DNA from: Halopseudomonas pelagia | Lineage (GTDB): Bacteria; Pseudomonadota; Gammaproteobacteria; Pseudomonadales; Pseudomonadaceae | Reading direction: 5' to 3' | Assembly (NCBI RefSeq): GCF_009497895.1 | Contig: NZ_CP033116.1 | Coordinates: forward strand, 1,922,001-1,986,000 | Length of the DNA: 64,000 nt | Shown: piece by piece, positions 24,833 through 33,977 of the stretch | Position numbering within the stretch: position 1 is the first letter of the stretch | How the letters are laid out: the number at the start of each line of letters is the position of its first letter | Notes under the pieces: generated by a model | What the model was told of the DNA's origin: nothing | Database searches by the model: none | What the model saw: only the letters and a program-made list of their open reading frames with translations | Position numbers and translations under genes: made by a program

Positions 24833-25558
24833 ATGCTGGATAATGAGGCCGAAGGTGCTATACCGCCTGTTGGAAAGGGCGTGAAAGCAGAGTCAACAGG
24901 CAAAGGTAATAAAGGTGTTCCACTTCCCAGCAAATCGACGTCCCCGGCGGGAGGTAAAGTCCGGGCAGTTAAGCCTAATCGTCGTTCGGAAGAGACCATT
25001 AACAGTATCCTGCAGTCCACTGAGGAAGTTGTTCTGCGCTCAGGCGCTGATCGGATATCGATCTTGGACGTGTGCAAGCTGGCCGGTGTTTCCCGCGGCA
25101 CCTTCTACCGGTATTTTTCATCTCAGGAAGATTTGCTTGATACCTTTTCCAGGCATAAGCGCGATAATTTTCACCAGATTATGGTCAATACCATAGGTGT
25201 GGTTGAGGATCCGGAAGCGCGGTTGAATGCGCTTATCAATTTTATCGATGACTACCTTGAGGAAAGTCGGGCTCAGCGACTTCTTATGGTGGCCCCAGAA
25301 TATGCTCTCGGATTTTTCCGGCGCATTTTCCACGACTCGATCCTGCGTTTCCAGGATACATTGGATATAGTTTTTGATGACTGGGACGCCAGGCTGGGGG
25401 TCAAGCTTGACCGTGAGTTGATTTGTGAAATGATCATCCGTTATGTGTTGAGCGAGATATTGGTTCCAGAAAATACCGGCAGACGCCTGCTTCCCGCGCG
25501 GGTCAAGCGCCTTGTGGCTTCGCTCATCACCGGCTCTACTTCTCGCACACGCCGCTGA
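24833..25558 (+). CDS. ditK: TetR-family transcriptional regulator
   Basis: A 241-residue regulator with a long basic, disordered N-terminal tail (about 50 residues), then the TetR helix-turn-helix 'ISILDVCKLAGVSRGTFYRY' and a C-terminal sensing domain. The ATG at 24833 has an AGGGGGG site just upstream. It is divergent from the CoA ligase. TetR repressors in such positions usually respond to acyl-CoA intermediates; it may recognise one of the repeated palindromes in this cluster. Symbol assigned by position relative to the ligase, so with moderate certainty. Confidence 0.8.
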   Translation: MLDNEAEGAIPPVGKGVKAESTGKGNKGVPLPSKSTSPAGGKVRAVKPNRRSEETINSILQSTEEVVLRSGADRISILDVCKLAGVSRGTFYRYFSSQEDLLDTFSRHKRDNFHQIMVNTIGVVEDPEARLNALINFIDDYLEESRAQRLLMVAPEYALGFFRRIFHDSILRFQDTLDIVFDDWDARLGVKLDRELICEMIIRYVLSEILVPENTGRRLLPARVKRLVASLITGSTSRTRR

Positions 25559-25564
25559 TTGAAT

Positions 25565-25587
25565 GGGAGGTATGGCAAATACCTCCC
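25565..25587 (+). terminator. hairpin terminator after the TetR gene
   Basis: GGGAGGTAT (25565-25573), GGCAA loop, ATACCTCCC (25579-25587) form a perfect 9-bp stem 7 bases after the TetR stop. The downstream T-run is weak. Confidence 0.7.
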
Positions 25588-25942
25588 CGGTTTGCTGTTG
25601 GTTATTCTAAGTCGCTTTAGACATAAGATATCAATATGTCGCTTTAACCTCCCCGTTTTTCCTTCCCACGTTTTCCACCTATAGCGGATTCTGCGTTTTT
25701 CTCTCCTCGTTATATTTTATTAATCGTATATTTATCAAATGCCTATATGACTTTCGTGTGGTCACTGCGCGTCCCTGGCCTGGGTTGAAATTTGGGTTGT
25801 TGTTGTGCTGGCCTCATAAATAACTTGAACAGTTTTGCCATTTATGATCAATTTACATAATGCTAGCGCATATGAGCTCAGCCGCGCCTGTTCTGCGGCC
25901 GCTGGACTCTCATCCAATAGAACAACACTGAGGCTAACTATC
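25588..25942 (+). promoter_or_regulatory. 355-base gene-free leader of the amidohydrolase operon
   Basis: No gene is seen here. It holds the inverted repeat GACATA-N9-TATGTC (25620-25640) flanked by a direct repeat GTCGCTTTA (25611-25619 and 25638-25646), then AT-rich sequence near 25700-25740. The frame that extends the amidohydrolase upstream to 25835 is not credible, because the ribosome site GAGG (25930-25933) serves the ATG at 25943. The region probably carries the operon promoter and an operator. Confidence 0.45.
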
Positions 25943-27019
25943 ATGCTAATCGATCTGCACGCCCACGCCCCCCACCCCGAGTACTATGACCAGCACCCCC
26001 ATTGGGGCCCTGCGTTTGAATCCCAGCCAGATGGCGACATCAAACTGCGGGTTGGTGAATGGATACTCTCGCTGGGCGCGCCGGAGCGCAAAGTGGCGCT
26101 GCGCGAAGCGCATGCCCGCGGTGAAACCCTGCAGGTAGCTGAATATATGGCGAAATGGGCCGATCCCAAGCACCGGCTCGCCAGCATGGATGCAGCAGGA
26201 CAGAATGCGCAGGTGCTTTCGGTACCAAGCCATTGCTACATGTATTGGGCTGAGGCTGAGTTCGGTATCCCCTTCGCCAGAACGGTCAACGATTCCCTCG
26301 CCAAATATTGTTCAGGCGCGCCAGATAGACTGATGTTCTGGGCTCACGCACCCTTGAATGTGCCGGTTGAGGCGGCAAAAGAGATCCGCCGTGCTTGCAC
26401 AGAACTGGGCGCCAAAGGTTTGGTAGCGGGCGGCTCCAACTTTGGTGGACTTGAATTTGATTCGCCTGAGATGGACCCGGTATGGGAAGCGTTGTGCGAT
26501 CTCGATCTACCGATGTTTGTGCACGGTTATAACCAGTCGGTGACTTGGGGCAAAGATGCCAACACTGACCGTTATGAAACGACTGCCATCGTGGGTATGA
26601 ATTACGATGAAGCAAAGTGCTTCTGGTACATGATCAATGGTGGTGTGTTTGATCGATTCCCCAACCTGAAGGTATACATCACCCACGGCGGTGGCTTTGT
26701 CCCTTATCAGTTAGGGCGCATGGCGCAGACCAATCCGAATCTGGATGTGTCATACAACAAGAAGCCGTTCCTTGAGTACCTGCGCAACTTCTACTTTGAC
26801 GTAGAGCTGCACGAAGTTCCGATGCGCCAGGCGATGGTGGAAGTCATTGGCGCTGATCGTGTGCTCTATGGGTCTAACTTCGGCGGTAGCGATGCGGTAC
26901 GTCACGACCTGACCGATGACCTGAAGCTGTCTTCTGAAGATATGGATCGTATTCGCTGGAAGAACGCTTGCGAGTTGTTGCATCTTGATCCAGCCAAGAT
27001 TGGCAAGGTAGGTGCGTAA
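25943..27019 (+). CDS. amidohydrolase-2 family protein (ACMSD-like)
   Basis: A 358-residue TIM-barrel metal-dependent enzyme. The N-terminal metal motif 'DLHAHAPHP' (H-x-H), a later 'YITHGGGFVPYQLGR' histidine and an aspartate in 'YGSNFGGSD' fit the aminocarboxymuconate-semialdehyde decarboxylase branch. Members decarboxylate or hydrolyse aromatic and keto acids. It overlaps the FAH gene by one base (TAATG), so the two very likely act in series on a ring-opened intermediate. It is first in a six-gene run up to the glutathione peroxidase. Confidence 0.87.
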   Translation: MLIDLHAHAPHPEYYDQHPHWGPAFESQPDGDIKLRVGEWILSLGAPERKVALREAHARGETLQVAEYMAKWADPKHRLASMDAAGQNAQVLSVPSHCYMYWAEAEFGIPFARTVNDSLAKYCSGAPDRLMFWAHAPLNVPVEAAKEIRRACTELGAKGLVAGGSNFGGLEFDSPEMDPVWEALCDLDLPMFVHGYNQSVTWGKDANTDRYETTAIVGMNYDEAKCFWYMINGGVFDRFPNLKVYITHGGGFVPYQLGRMAQTNPNLDVSYNKKPFLEYLRNFYFDVELHEVPMRQAMVEVIGADRVLYGSNFGGSDAVRHDLTDDLKLSSEDMDRIRWKNACELLHLDPAKIGKVGA

Positions 27020-27870
27020 TGCGCCTGGCGAGATGCTCTTACAAGAGTGGAGCGCCTTTCTGGGCTGTGGTTGATCTGGAGCATGAGGCGGTTAATCCAA
27101 TTCACGGTAGCTTCAAGGATTGGGCGCCGTTGGTGACTGCGGGCCAGGGCATCAGTGCGCTGTCTTTCTCGGCCGATCCGATTGCGATGCAGGATATTCA
27201 ACTGCTGGCTCCGGTTGATCCGATCAACCGGGTGGTGGTCGCCGGGGCCAACTATCTTGCCCACCTGATCAAGGACTTCGGTCTTGATGCACCCAAGCAG
27301 CCAGTAGCATTCCTAAAGGCATATGGCGCTTTGATAGGCGCTCATGACCCGATTCGATATCCGCCATTGACCGAAGAGCTTGATCACGAAGTAGAGCTAG
27401 TGGCGGTCATAGGCAAGGATGAAATCGATCCTGCTGATCCCCTGGCGTCGGTACTCGGTTACACGGTGGGCAACGACGTCAGCTCGCGCGATCTGCAGCG
27501 CAGCGGGGCAAAAGGGATTGGGATGGACCTTTTCGCCGCCAAAAGCCAGGACCTTACTACAGGTGTGGGACCGTGGATCGTGACCCGAGATGAGTTTCCA
27601 CAGGGCTCCCCGCAATTGCGCTTGACCCTGGCAGTCAATGGCGAGGTGCGTCAGGACGGCAATACCGCCGAGATGACCTGGGACGTGGGCGAGTTGATTG
27701 CCTTCGTTCAGGCCCGCTCCAGTTTCCGTTGTGGAGACATTCTGTTTACCGGATCGCCTGCGGGCGTAGGCATGGGTACCGGCCGCTTTCTCAATCCGGG
27801 TGATGTGGTGGAGGCCTCGGTTGAGGGCATCGGTACTCTGCGCAATGTGGTGAGTGAAAAGAACGCTTAA
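27019..27870 (+). CDS. FAH-family hydrolase, copy 3
   Basis: A 283-residue fumarylacetoacetate-hydrolase-family protein and a near paralogue of the gene at 12162. The metal-site motif is 'ELDHEVELVAVIG' and 'GYTVGNDVSSRD' follows. It begins on the last base of the amidohydrolase stop codon. A C-C hydrolase or decarboxylase role on a later ring-cleavage product is inferred. Confidence 0.88.
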   Translation: MRLARCSYKSGAPFWAVVDLEHEAVNPIHGSFKDWAPLVTAGQGISALSFSADPIAMQDIQLLAPVDPINRVVVAGANYLAHLIKDFGLDAPKQPVAFLKAYGALIGAHDPIRYPPLTEELDHEVELVAVIGKDEIDPADPLASVLGYTVGNDVSSRDLQRSGAKGIGMDLFAAKSQDLTTGVGPWIVTRDEFPQGSPQLRLTLAVNGEVRQDGNTAEMTWDVGELIAFVQARSSFRCGDILFTGSPAGVGMGTGRFLNPGDVVEASVEGIGTLRNVVSEKNA

Positions 27871-27883
27871 TGAGGTTTTTACA

Positions 27884-28789
27884 ATGACTGCGAATAAAAC
27901 GAACAAGGTTGTGGTAGTCGGGGCAGGTCTGATGGGCACGGGGATCGCCCATGCCTTCGCCAGTTCCGGGTTCCCGACGGTGATTGTGGACACCAATCCT
28001 GAGTCACTAAAGCAAGCTTACAAAAGTATCGAAAAAATCCTCGGCGATGGCGTACGTCTGGGCAAGGTATCTGAAGATAGCGCTCGGTCGTCCCTGGAGC
28101 GTTTGACTGTGAGCGAAGACTTGAGCGTGGCTGCCAGCGGCGCCAATCTTGTGCTTGAAACGGTTTCAGAGCAGCTTGCTGTCAAGAAGGCGGTGGTCAC
28201 TCAAGCGGCTGCTGTCATGGCTGAAAACGGCATCATAGCCAGTAACACCTCCGCGCTCAGCGTGACCGAAATCGCAGCCTCTGTGCCGTCGCCTGAGCGT
28301 TTTATCGGCATGCATTTTTTCAATCCCGTGCACAAGATGAAACTGGTCGAGATCGTGTTGGGCTTGGCGACCAATGATGAAACGGTAGCTATTACCCGCG
28401 ATTACTGTGAGGCGCTGGGCAAGACGTCCATTGTTGTCAACGAGTCGCCTGGCCTTACCACTAGCCGGATGTCTGCTCTGCTGGGTAACGAGGCCATGTA
28501 TATGTTGCAGGAAGGTACTGCGACTGCCGAGGACATCGATACAGCATTGCGCATGGGCTTCAACCATCCGATGGGGCCCCTGGAGCTCGGTGATCTGACG
28601 GGGTGGGATACCCGCCTGTCCGTACTGCGATACTTGCACAGTACTCTGGGTGAGAAGTTTCGCCCTTGCCCATTGATCATCAAGATGGTTGCAGCCGGCC
28701 GGCTAGGGCGGAAAACCAGCCACGGCGTTTATCGTTATGAAGACGGAAAAGCTGTCCCAGGTTCCGGTCTCAAAGGCAGTTACCTATGA
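27884..28789 (+). CDS. 3-hydroxyacyl-CoA dehydrogenase
   Basis: A 301-residue NAD-dependent enzyme oxidising 3-hydroxyacyl-CoA to 3-oxoacyl-CoA. The Rossmann motif 'VVGAGLMGTGIAHAF' starts the protein, the catalytic histidine lies in 'HFFNPVHKMKLVEI', and the C-terminal helical domain has the 'NHPMGPLELGDLTG' signature. The ATG at 27884 has GAGG 8 bases upstream. The thiolase gene overlaps its end by 4 bases, so the two perform the last steps of one beta-oxidation round. Confidence 0.93.
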   Translation: MTANKTNKVVVVGAGLMGTGIAHAFASSGFPTVIVDTNPESLKQAYKSIEKILGDGVRLGKVSEDSARSSLERLTVSEDLSVAASGANLVLETVSEQLAVKKAVVTQAAAVMAENGIIASNTSALSVTEIAASVPSPERFIGMHFFNPVHKMKLVEIVLGLATNDETVAITRDYCEALGKTSIVVNESPGLTTSRMSALLGNEAMYMLQEGTATAEDIDTALRMGFNHPMGPLELGDLTGWDTRLSVLRYLHSTLGEKFRPCPLIIKMVAAGRLGRKTSHGVYRYEDGKAVPGSGLKGSYL

Positions 28790-29961
28790 ACGATATCGTC
28801 ATTGTGGATGCGGTACGCACTCCGGTAGGGCGCTTTCGCGGCAGTTTGGCTGGCGTTCGAGCAGACCACATGGGCGCTTTGATACTGAACGAACTGTTGA
28901 AGCGCACGGGCTTAACGGCGCAACAAATCGATGATGTGATTTTTGGCTGTGTCACCCAGATCGGCGAACAATCGGCCAACATAGCGCGCACAGCATTGCT
29001 GAGTGCGGGCTGGCCAGCGACTGTTCCAGGTCTTACGCTGGATCGGAAATGCGGATCCGGTGAGGCTGCGGTGCATGCCGCGGTCGGAGCTATTGCTTGT
29101 GGGGCGGCTGATATCGTTATCGCTGGCGGCGCTGAGGCGATGAGCAGAGTGCCGATGGGTAGCAACCGTGATATTCACGGTGAAGCATTCGGTTGGCAGG
29201 CCATGGAGCGGTACGAGCTGACCTCGCAAGGCGAGGCCGCTGAGCGTATGGCGGAAAAATGGCAGATCAGCCGGGATGAACTGGACGCCTATGCGCTGGA
29301 AAGCCACCGGCGAGCCGGGGCGGCTGCAGATGCGGGGTATTTCGCCAGTGAAATCGCGCCTTTGCCCATTGCCGACCTCTGCGAGAAAGATCACGACGGT
29401 TTCACCGGCTTGTTTTTCGCAGATGAAACCATCAGGCGCGACACGTCGCTGGAAAAGTTGGCGACCTTGAAAACCAGCTTCCGTCCGGAAAACGGCCGCA
29501 TTACCGCAGGTAATTCCTCGCAGATATCCGATGGTGCGGCGGCGTTGCTGGTGATGTCGGCAGACACCGCAAAGCGTTTGGGTCTGAGGGCTCGTGCTCG
29601 CATCAAGACCATTACCACGGTGGGTGCGGATCCTACGTTGATGCTGACCGGGCCTATTGCAGCTACGCAAAAAATTCTGCAAAAGGCTGGGCTCCGCACG
29701 GACGACATCGACTTGTTCGAGATCAATGAGGCGTTTGCTTCAGTGCCGATAGCCTGGATGCGTGAGATGGGTGTGTCTGCTGAGCGATTGAACGTCAACG
29801 GGGGGGCTATTGCACTAGGTCACCCGCTAGGTGCCAGCGGCGCGCGTATCATGACCTCCATGTTGAACGAGCTTGAGCGCCGCAAGGGACGCTATGCCCT
29901 CCAGGCTATCTGTTGTGCTGGCGGACTGGGCACAGCTACCTTGATTGAGCGGCTTTCCTGA
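28786..29961 (+). CDS. acetyl-CoA acyltransferase (thiolase)
   Basis: A 391-residue thiolase with all catalytic residues: nucleophile C89 in 'DRKCGSGEAA', the histidine in 'NGGAIALGHPLGASG' and the second cysteine in 'CCAGGLGTA'. It cleaves 3-oxoacyl-CoA with CoA to acetyl-CoA and a shortened acyl-CoA. It overlaps the hydroxyacyl-CoA dehydrogenase by ATGA. In contrast to the thiolase-like gene at 15578 this one has a normal active site. Confidence 0.94.
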   Translation: MNDIVIVDAVRTPVGRFRGSLAGVRADHMGALILNELLKRTGLTAQQIDDVIFGCVTQIGEQSANIARTALLSAGWPATVPGLTLDRKCGSGEAAVHAAVGAIACGAADIVIAGGAEAMSRVPMGSNRDIHGEAFGWQAMERYELTSQGEAAERMAEKWQISRDELDAYALESHRRAGAAADAGYFASEIAPLPIADLCEKDHDGFTGLFFADETIRRDTSLEKLATLKTSFRPENGRITAGNSSQISDGAAALLVMSADTAKRLGLRARARIKTITTVGADPTLMLTGPIAATQKILQKAGLRTDDIDLFEINEAFASVPIAWMREMGVSAERLNVNGGAIALGHPLGASGARIMTSMLNELERRKGRYALQAICCAGGLGTATLIERLS

Positions 29962-29966
29962 CTACC

Positions 29967-30476
29967 ATGTCCAGAATTACGCCATTACCCCTATCGTCGC
30001 TTCCAGAGTCGCTGGCTATTGCGCTGCAACGTGGCCTGGACTCCGGCATGCTGAGTTCCAGCGTGCCTGTGCAGGTTTGGGCGCATCGTCCTGCGTTGGC
30101 CGAGGCCTGGTTAGCCGTGCTTGAGCTGTTTTACAGTCAGAGTCTGTTGAGCGAGCGGCTACGTGAGTTGGTACGCCTGAAAATCGCCAGCGTAACGACC
30201 TGCAAAGCCTGTCAGTTAGCCAGAAAATCAGATGATGTAAACGATCTGGATATCGCTTGCCTGGCGTCAGACAGTGATCACTTTACTCAACAAGAACAGG
30301 CCGCTTTGCAGTTCGCTGAATTGTTTGCCGGCGATTACATGACGGTAGGTGATGTCCATTTTGAAGCACTGGCAAGGTTTTTCAGCCCAGCGCAGATAAC
30401 AGAACTCAACATGTATTGTGCCCTGATGCTTGCTGGCGGGCGAATGACCTACGTCCAGCAGGCTTACGAGGAATAA
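29967..30476 (+). CDS. carboxymuconolactone decarboxylase/AhpD-like protein
   Basis: A 169-residue helical protein of the AhpD/CMD superfamily. 'LRELVRLKIASVTTCKACQ' carries the C-x2-C of the family's redox pair, followed by the usual helix. Members are either alkylhydroperoxidases or decarboxylases. With a glutathione peroxidase gene starting one base after its stop, an antioxidant role protecting against P450 or dioxygenase by-products is a fair inference; a catabolic decarboxylase is the alternative. Confidence 0.82.
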   Translation: MSRITPLPLSSLPESLAIALQRGLDSGMLSSSVPVQVWAHRPALAEAWLAVLELFYSQSLLSERLRELVRLKIASVTTCKACQLARKSDDVNDLDIACLASDSDHFTQQEQAALQFAELFAGDYMTVGDVHFEALARFFSPAQITELNMYCALMLAGGRMTYVQQAYEE

Positions 30477-30477
30477 A

Positions 30478-31029
30478 ATGAATACCCCATTGCATAGCTG
30501 CGCTTTAAAAAAAATGGATGGTACTGACACTAGTCTGATCGCCTACACCGGCAAGGTGTTGTTGATAGTCAATGTGGCTTCGCGCTGCGGCCTGACGCCG
30601 CAGTATCAAGCACTCGAACAGCTGTATAGAGAGCGACAAAACAATGGATTCGCAATCCTGGCCTTTCCGGCCAATGATTTTCGCGAACAGGAGCCTGGCA
30701 GCGACGAAGATATTGCGGCGTTCTGCCAAAGCAAATACAGCGTCAGCTTCCCTCTTTTCTCCAAGATCAGTGTCACCGGCGCAGATCGCCATCCGCTGTA
30801 CTCGGCGCTCACCGCAGCAGCTCCAACGGCAGTGGGTGAGGGGCCCATGCGCACCAAGCTGGAAAGCTTCGGCATTAAAACCAGCCCTGCACCTGAGGTG
30901 GTATGGAATTTTGAGAAGTTTTTGCTTAACCGTCAGGGCGAAGTGGTAGCGCGCTTTGCCCCAGATGTGGAGGTCACTGAGCCACGCTTCCTGACGGTTT
31001 TGAATGGTTTGTTGAATACTGAAACATAG
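30478..31029 (+). CDS. glutathione peroxidase-family protein (BtuE-like)
   Basis: A 183-residue thioredoxin-fold peroxidase. The peroxidatic cysteine is in 'VNVASRCGLTPQY' and the tryptophan motif in 'WNFEKFLL'. The usual 'FPCNQF' motif reads 'FPANDF', so the glutamine position is an aspartate and the resolving-type cysteine is absent there. It would reduce hydroperoxides using glutathione or thioredoxin. It ends the operon that starts with the amidohydrolase at 25943. Confidence 0.9.
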   Translation: MNTPLHSCALKKMDGTDTSLIAYTGKVLLIVNVASRCGLTPQYQALEQLYRERQNNGFAILAFPANDFREQEPGSDEDIAAFCQSKYSVSFPLFSKISVTGADRHPLYSALTAAAPTAVGEGPMRTKLESFGIKTSPAPEVVWNFEKFLLNRQGEVVARFAPDVEVTEPRFLTVLNGLLNTET

Positions 31030-31034
31030 TAATT

Positions 31035-31057
31035 AGGCATTTTTGTAAAAAGAGTTC
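31035..31057. promoter_or_regulatory. weak match to the 23-bp operator before the P450 gene
   Basis: AGGCAT (31035-31040), 11 bases and GAGTTC (31052-31057) keep the 6-11-6 spacing of the operator candidates at 17214, 22108, 32563 and 41356, but match them poorly on the left. It lies about 93 bases before the P450 start. Confidence 0.2.
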
Positions 31058-31149
31058 AATTCTTTCCTTTTCAGGAATAGTCTGAATTGTCCGTGTGGTC
31101 TTCTTGGCAGAAGCCCACCTGAGAGTCAAAACAACAAAAGGAGAACGTC

Positions 31150-32424
31150 ATGACTGACAGTTCCAAGAGCAACCTGGAAACCGTGTTTGCCGATGTAGCC
31201 AGTAACTACAAGGGCAGCGATATTGATTTGCATGCTACGTACGCTGAAATGCGCAAGACCTCGCCGGTTATGGAAGGTAACTTCATGGAGCGCTTGGGCG
31301 TTCCGTCCATTGCCGGTGTAGATCCTGACCGCCCTTGTTTCACGCTTTTCAAGTATGACGATGTTATGCACGTGATGCGTGACGCTAAGCAGTTCACCAG
31401 CGGCTTTATTGCTGAAGGCCTGGGTGCTTTTTTTGACGGTTTGATCCTGACGGCGATGGACGGCGATCAACACAAGAACATGCGTAACCTGCTACAGCCA
31501 GTGTTTATGCCGGATACGGTTAACCGCTGGAAGGAAGAACGTATCGACAAGGTTATACGTGAAGAATTTCTTCAGCCGATGGCTGGGCAAAAAAGTGCAG
31601 ACCTGATGGACTTTGCTCTGTACTTTCCGATCCGGGTGATCTACTCGCTTATCGGTTTTCCGAATGACCAGCCTGAAAAGATCAAGCAGTATGCTGCGTG
31701 GGCGCTGGCCATTCTTGCCGGTCCGCAAGTTGATCCGGCCAAAGCAGCAGCGGCCAAGAAAGCCGCCATGGAAGCGGTTGTGGCGCTTTATGATGCTATC
31801 AAGATTGTGGTGGCAGAGCGCCGCGCAGAAGGCGGCGAAGGGGATGATCTTATCAGCCGCTTGATTCGTGCAGAGTACGAGGGGCGCTCGCTGGATGATC
31901 ATGAGATCACCACTTTTGTGCGTTCTCTGTTGCCTGCAGCAGGCGAAACCACCACGCGTACTTTCGGTACGCTGATGACACTGCTTCTGGAAAATCCTTC
32001 TTTGTTGGAGCGGGTACGAAATGACCGCAGCCTGGTCAACAAGGCTATTGACGAGTCTATCCGTTTTGAGCCGGTCGCCACCTTCAAGGTGCGCCAAACG
32101 GCAGAGGCAACCGAGATTCGAGGGGTGGCGATTCCCAAAGGCGCGATGGTGTCATGCATTGTCAGCTCGGCCAACAGAGACGAAGAGTTCTTTGAAAACG
32201 CCAATACCTTTGACATTGATCGGCGCCAGCGGCCTTCATTCGGTTTTGGCTTTGGCCCGCATATGTGCATAGGGCAATTTGTTGCCAAAACCGAGATCAA
32301 CTGTGCCCTGAACGCGGTGTTGGACATGTTGCCCAATATCCGTCTCGATCCTTCCAAGCCGGGACCGCAAATTACCGGTGCACAGCTTCGCGGTCCCCAT
32401 CAGCTGCATGTAATCTGGGACTGA
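31150..32424 (+). CDS. cytochrome P450 monooxygenase
   Basis: A 424-residue soluble bacterial P450. The I-helix oxygen-binding motif is 'AAGETTT' (263-269), the K-helix ExxR is E302-x2-R305, and the heme loop 'FGFGPHMCIG' carries C373. It inserts one oxygen into a C-H bond using electrons from a ferredoxin. AGGAG lies before the ATG. The dit pathway has P450s (DitQ and, in Burkholderia, DitU) that hydroxylate the terpenoid skeleton, and this gene is the natural counterpart; I do not assign the exact orthologue. The 2Fe-2S ferredoxin at 32-352 is a candidate electron donor. Confidence 0.93.
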   Translation: MTDSSKSNLETVFADVASNYKGSDIDLHATYAEMRKTSPVMEGNFMERLGVPSIAGVDPDRPCFTLFKYDDVMHVMRDAKQFTSGFIAEGLGAFFDGLILTAMDGDQHKNMRNLLQPVFMPDTVNRWKEERIDKVIREEFLQPMAGQKSADLMDFALYFPIRVIYSLIGFPNDQPEKIKQYAAWALAILAGPQVDPAKAAAAKKAAMEAVVALYDAIKIVVAERRAEGGEGDDLISRLIRAEYEGRSLDDHEITTFVRSLLPAAGETTTRTFGTLMTLLLENPSLLERVRNDRSLVNKAIDESIRFEPVATFKVRQTAEATEIRGVAIPKGAMVSCIVSSANRDEEFFENANTFDIDRRQRPSFGFGFGPHMCIGQFVAKTEINCALNAVLDMLPNIRLDPSKPGPQITGAQLRGPHQLHVIWD

Positions 32425-32446
32425 TAAACGTCTTCTCCCGAAGTCC

Positions 32447-32483
32447 TCGCAATCTGCCTGAGCAAGGCTTAGGCAGATTGCGA
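32447..32483 (+). terminator. 13-bp stem hairpin after the P450 gene
   Basis: TCGCAATCTGCCT (32447-32459) and its exact reverse complement (32471-32483) flank an 11-base loop, 23 bases after the P450 stop. There is no T-run, so it may stabilise the mRNA end or be a factor-dependent terminator. Confidence 0.6.
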
Positions 32484-32562
32484 CTCCCTACTCTGATAGC
32501 CAGTTTTTAGGACTTGCTCCAAAACGGAAGCAGGGGTCTCTTTGCTGGTAACAAAAAGATAT

Positions 32563-32585
32563 AAACACAAATAAGAAATGTGTTT
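32563..32585. promoter_or_regulatory. 23-bp operator candidate, copy 3 (AAACAC-N11-GTGTTT)
   Basis: This is the most symmetric copy: AAACAC (32563-32568) and GTGTTT (32580-32585) are exact inverse complements around 11 AT-rich bases. It lies 67 bases before the amidohydrolase start, just where a repressor or activator would act. Confidence 0.55.
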
Positions 32586-32652
32586 AAATTAGGGCTTGGC
32601 TCAACTACTATCTAGCTACAAACAAAATCCGCTATAAGCGAAGGGGAATACC

Positions 32653-33960
32653 ATGAATCTTGAAGATCTCATCCTCGTCAGTGTGGACGATCACGCTATC
32701 GAGCCGCCAGATGCCTTCAAACACCACATGCCTGAAAAATTCAAAGGTCGTGAGCCGCACGTAGAAAAGCGTGGTGACCGCGATGTTTGGATTTTTGAAG
32801 ACGAGGCTACGGGGTACATGGGTCTTAATTCCGTCGTCGGTCGACCCAAGGAAGAGTACGGTATGGAGCCGCTTGGCTATGATCAGATGCGCCGAGGCAC
32901 CTGGAACGTCAAGGACCGAGTTGATGATATGAATGCCAACGGCGTTTTGGGCTCGCTGTGCTTTCCGACCTTTCCCGGCTTCGCCGGTCAACGCTTTCAA
33001 GCGCATGGCAATCGTGAGATCGCCTTAGCGGCCATCCGTGCCTACAACGACTGGCATCTGTATGACTGGTGTAATGCGGCACCCGGGCGGTTCATCCCGC
33101 TGATGTTGGTACCCTATTGGGATATGCCGGCCGCCGTGGCTGAGGTCAAGCGTCTTTCGGCCCAGGGTGTTCACGCGCTGTCGTTTTCTGACAACCCTGC
33201 GCGCCTGGGCTTCCCATCAATTCATGATGACTATTGGGATCCTTTGTGGAAGGCGTGTGCAGATAACAACGTAGTGGTCTGCTGTCACATCGGCTCCGGT
33301 GGTAAAGCCGAGCACGCGTCCGATCTGTCACCGATCGATGCATGGATTACCACCATGCCCATCTCGATTGCCAACGCGGCGGCGGACTGGATATGGGCGC
33401 CGATGTGGAAGAAGTTTCCTACGCTACGCATGGCTTTGTCTGAGGGCAGTATCGGCTGGGTTCCTTATCTGCTGGAGCGCGCCGACTTCACTCATCGCCA
33501 CCATAATGCATGGACCAACGCCGATTTCGGCGGAAAAATGCCGAGCGATATTTTCTTCAAGCACTTCATTACTTGCTTTATTGAAGACAATTTTGGTCTG
33601 CAAAATCTCAAGTTCATGAACGAAGACATGGTTACCTGGGAAAGCGATTACCCACATTCCGATTGCACCTGGCCGCATTCACCAGAAACCACCTGGGCGC
33701 ATTTGAAGAATCTGACTGATACGCAGATCAACAAGGTTACCCACCTGAATGCGATGCGCGAGTTCTCCTATGATCCGTTCCCGCTGATCGGTCGCGAAAA
33801 TTGCACAGTGGGCGCGCTACGTGCCCAGGCAACGCACGTGATTACCGAGCCAGCATTGGGTCTGGGCGGTGCCGAGGTGACCCGCAAGGACGGCAAGCCT
33901 GTTACCTCCGGCGACATCAACGCGATGTTCGCTCAAGCTGACGCAAAAACTGCGATCTGA
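32653..33960 (+). CDS. amidohydrolase-2 family protein, long form
   Basis: A 435-residue TIM-barrel enzyme. The N-terminal metal motif reads 'VSVDDHAIEPPDAF', a D-x-H form common in one branch of this family in steroid and terpenoid degraders, rather than H-x-H. Further histidines occur in 'VCCHIGSGG' and in 'ESDYPHSDC' with the metal-ligand aspartate. It probably hydrolyses or decarboxylates a cyclic intermediate; the reaction is unknown. AAGGGG precedes the ATG. The gene is alone between a palindromic operator and a hairpin, ahead of the acyl-CoA dehydrogenase operon. Confidence 0.86.
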   Translation: MNLEDLILVSVDDHAIEPPDAFKHHMPEKFKGREPHVEKRGDRDVWIFEDEATGYMGLNSVVGRPKEEYGMEPLGYDQMRRGTWNVKDRVDDMNANGVLGSLCFPTFPGFAGQRFQAHGNREIALAAIRAYNDWHLYDWCNAAPGRFIPLMLVPYWDMPAAVAEVKRLSAQGVHALSFSDNPARLGFPSIHDDYWDPLWKACADNNVVVCCHIGSGGKAEHASDLSPIDAWITTMPISIANAAADWIWAPMWKKFPTLRMALSEGSIGWVPYLLERADFTHRHHNAWTNADFGGKMPSDIFFKHFITCFIEDNFGLQNLKFMNEDMVTWESDYPHSDCTWPHSPETTWAHLKNLTDTQINKVTHLNAMREFSYDPFPLIGRENCTVGALRAQATHVITEPALGLGGAEVTRKDGKPVTSGDINAMFAQADAKTAI

Positions 33961-33977
33961 TTAGATCCTGCGCTAAA

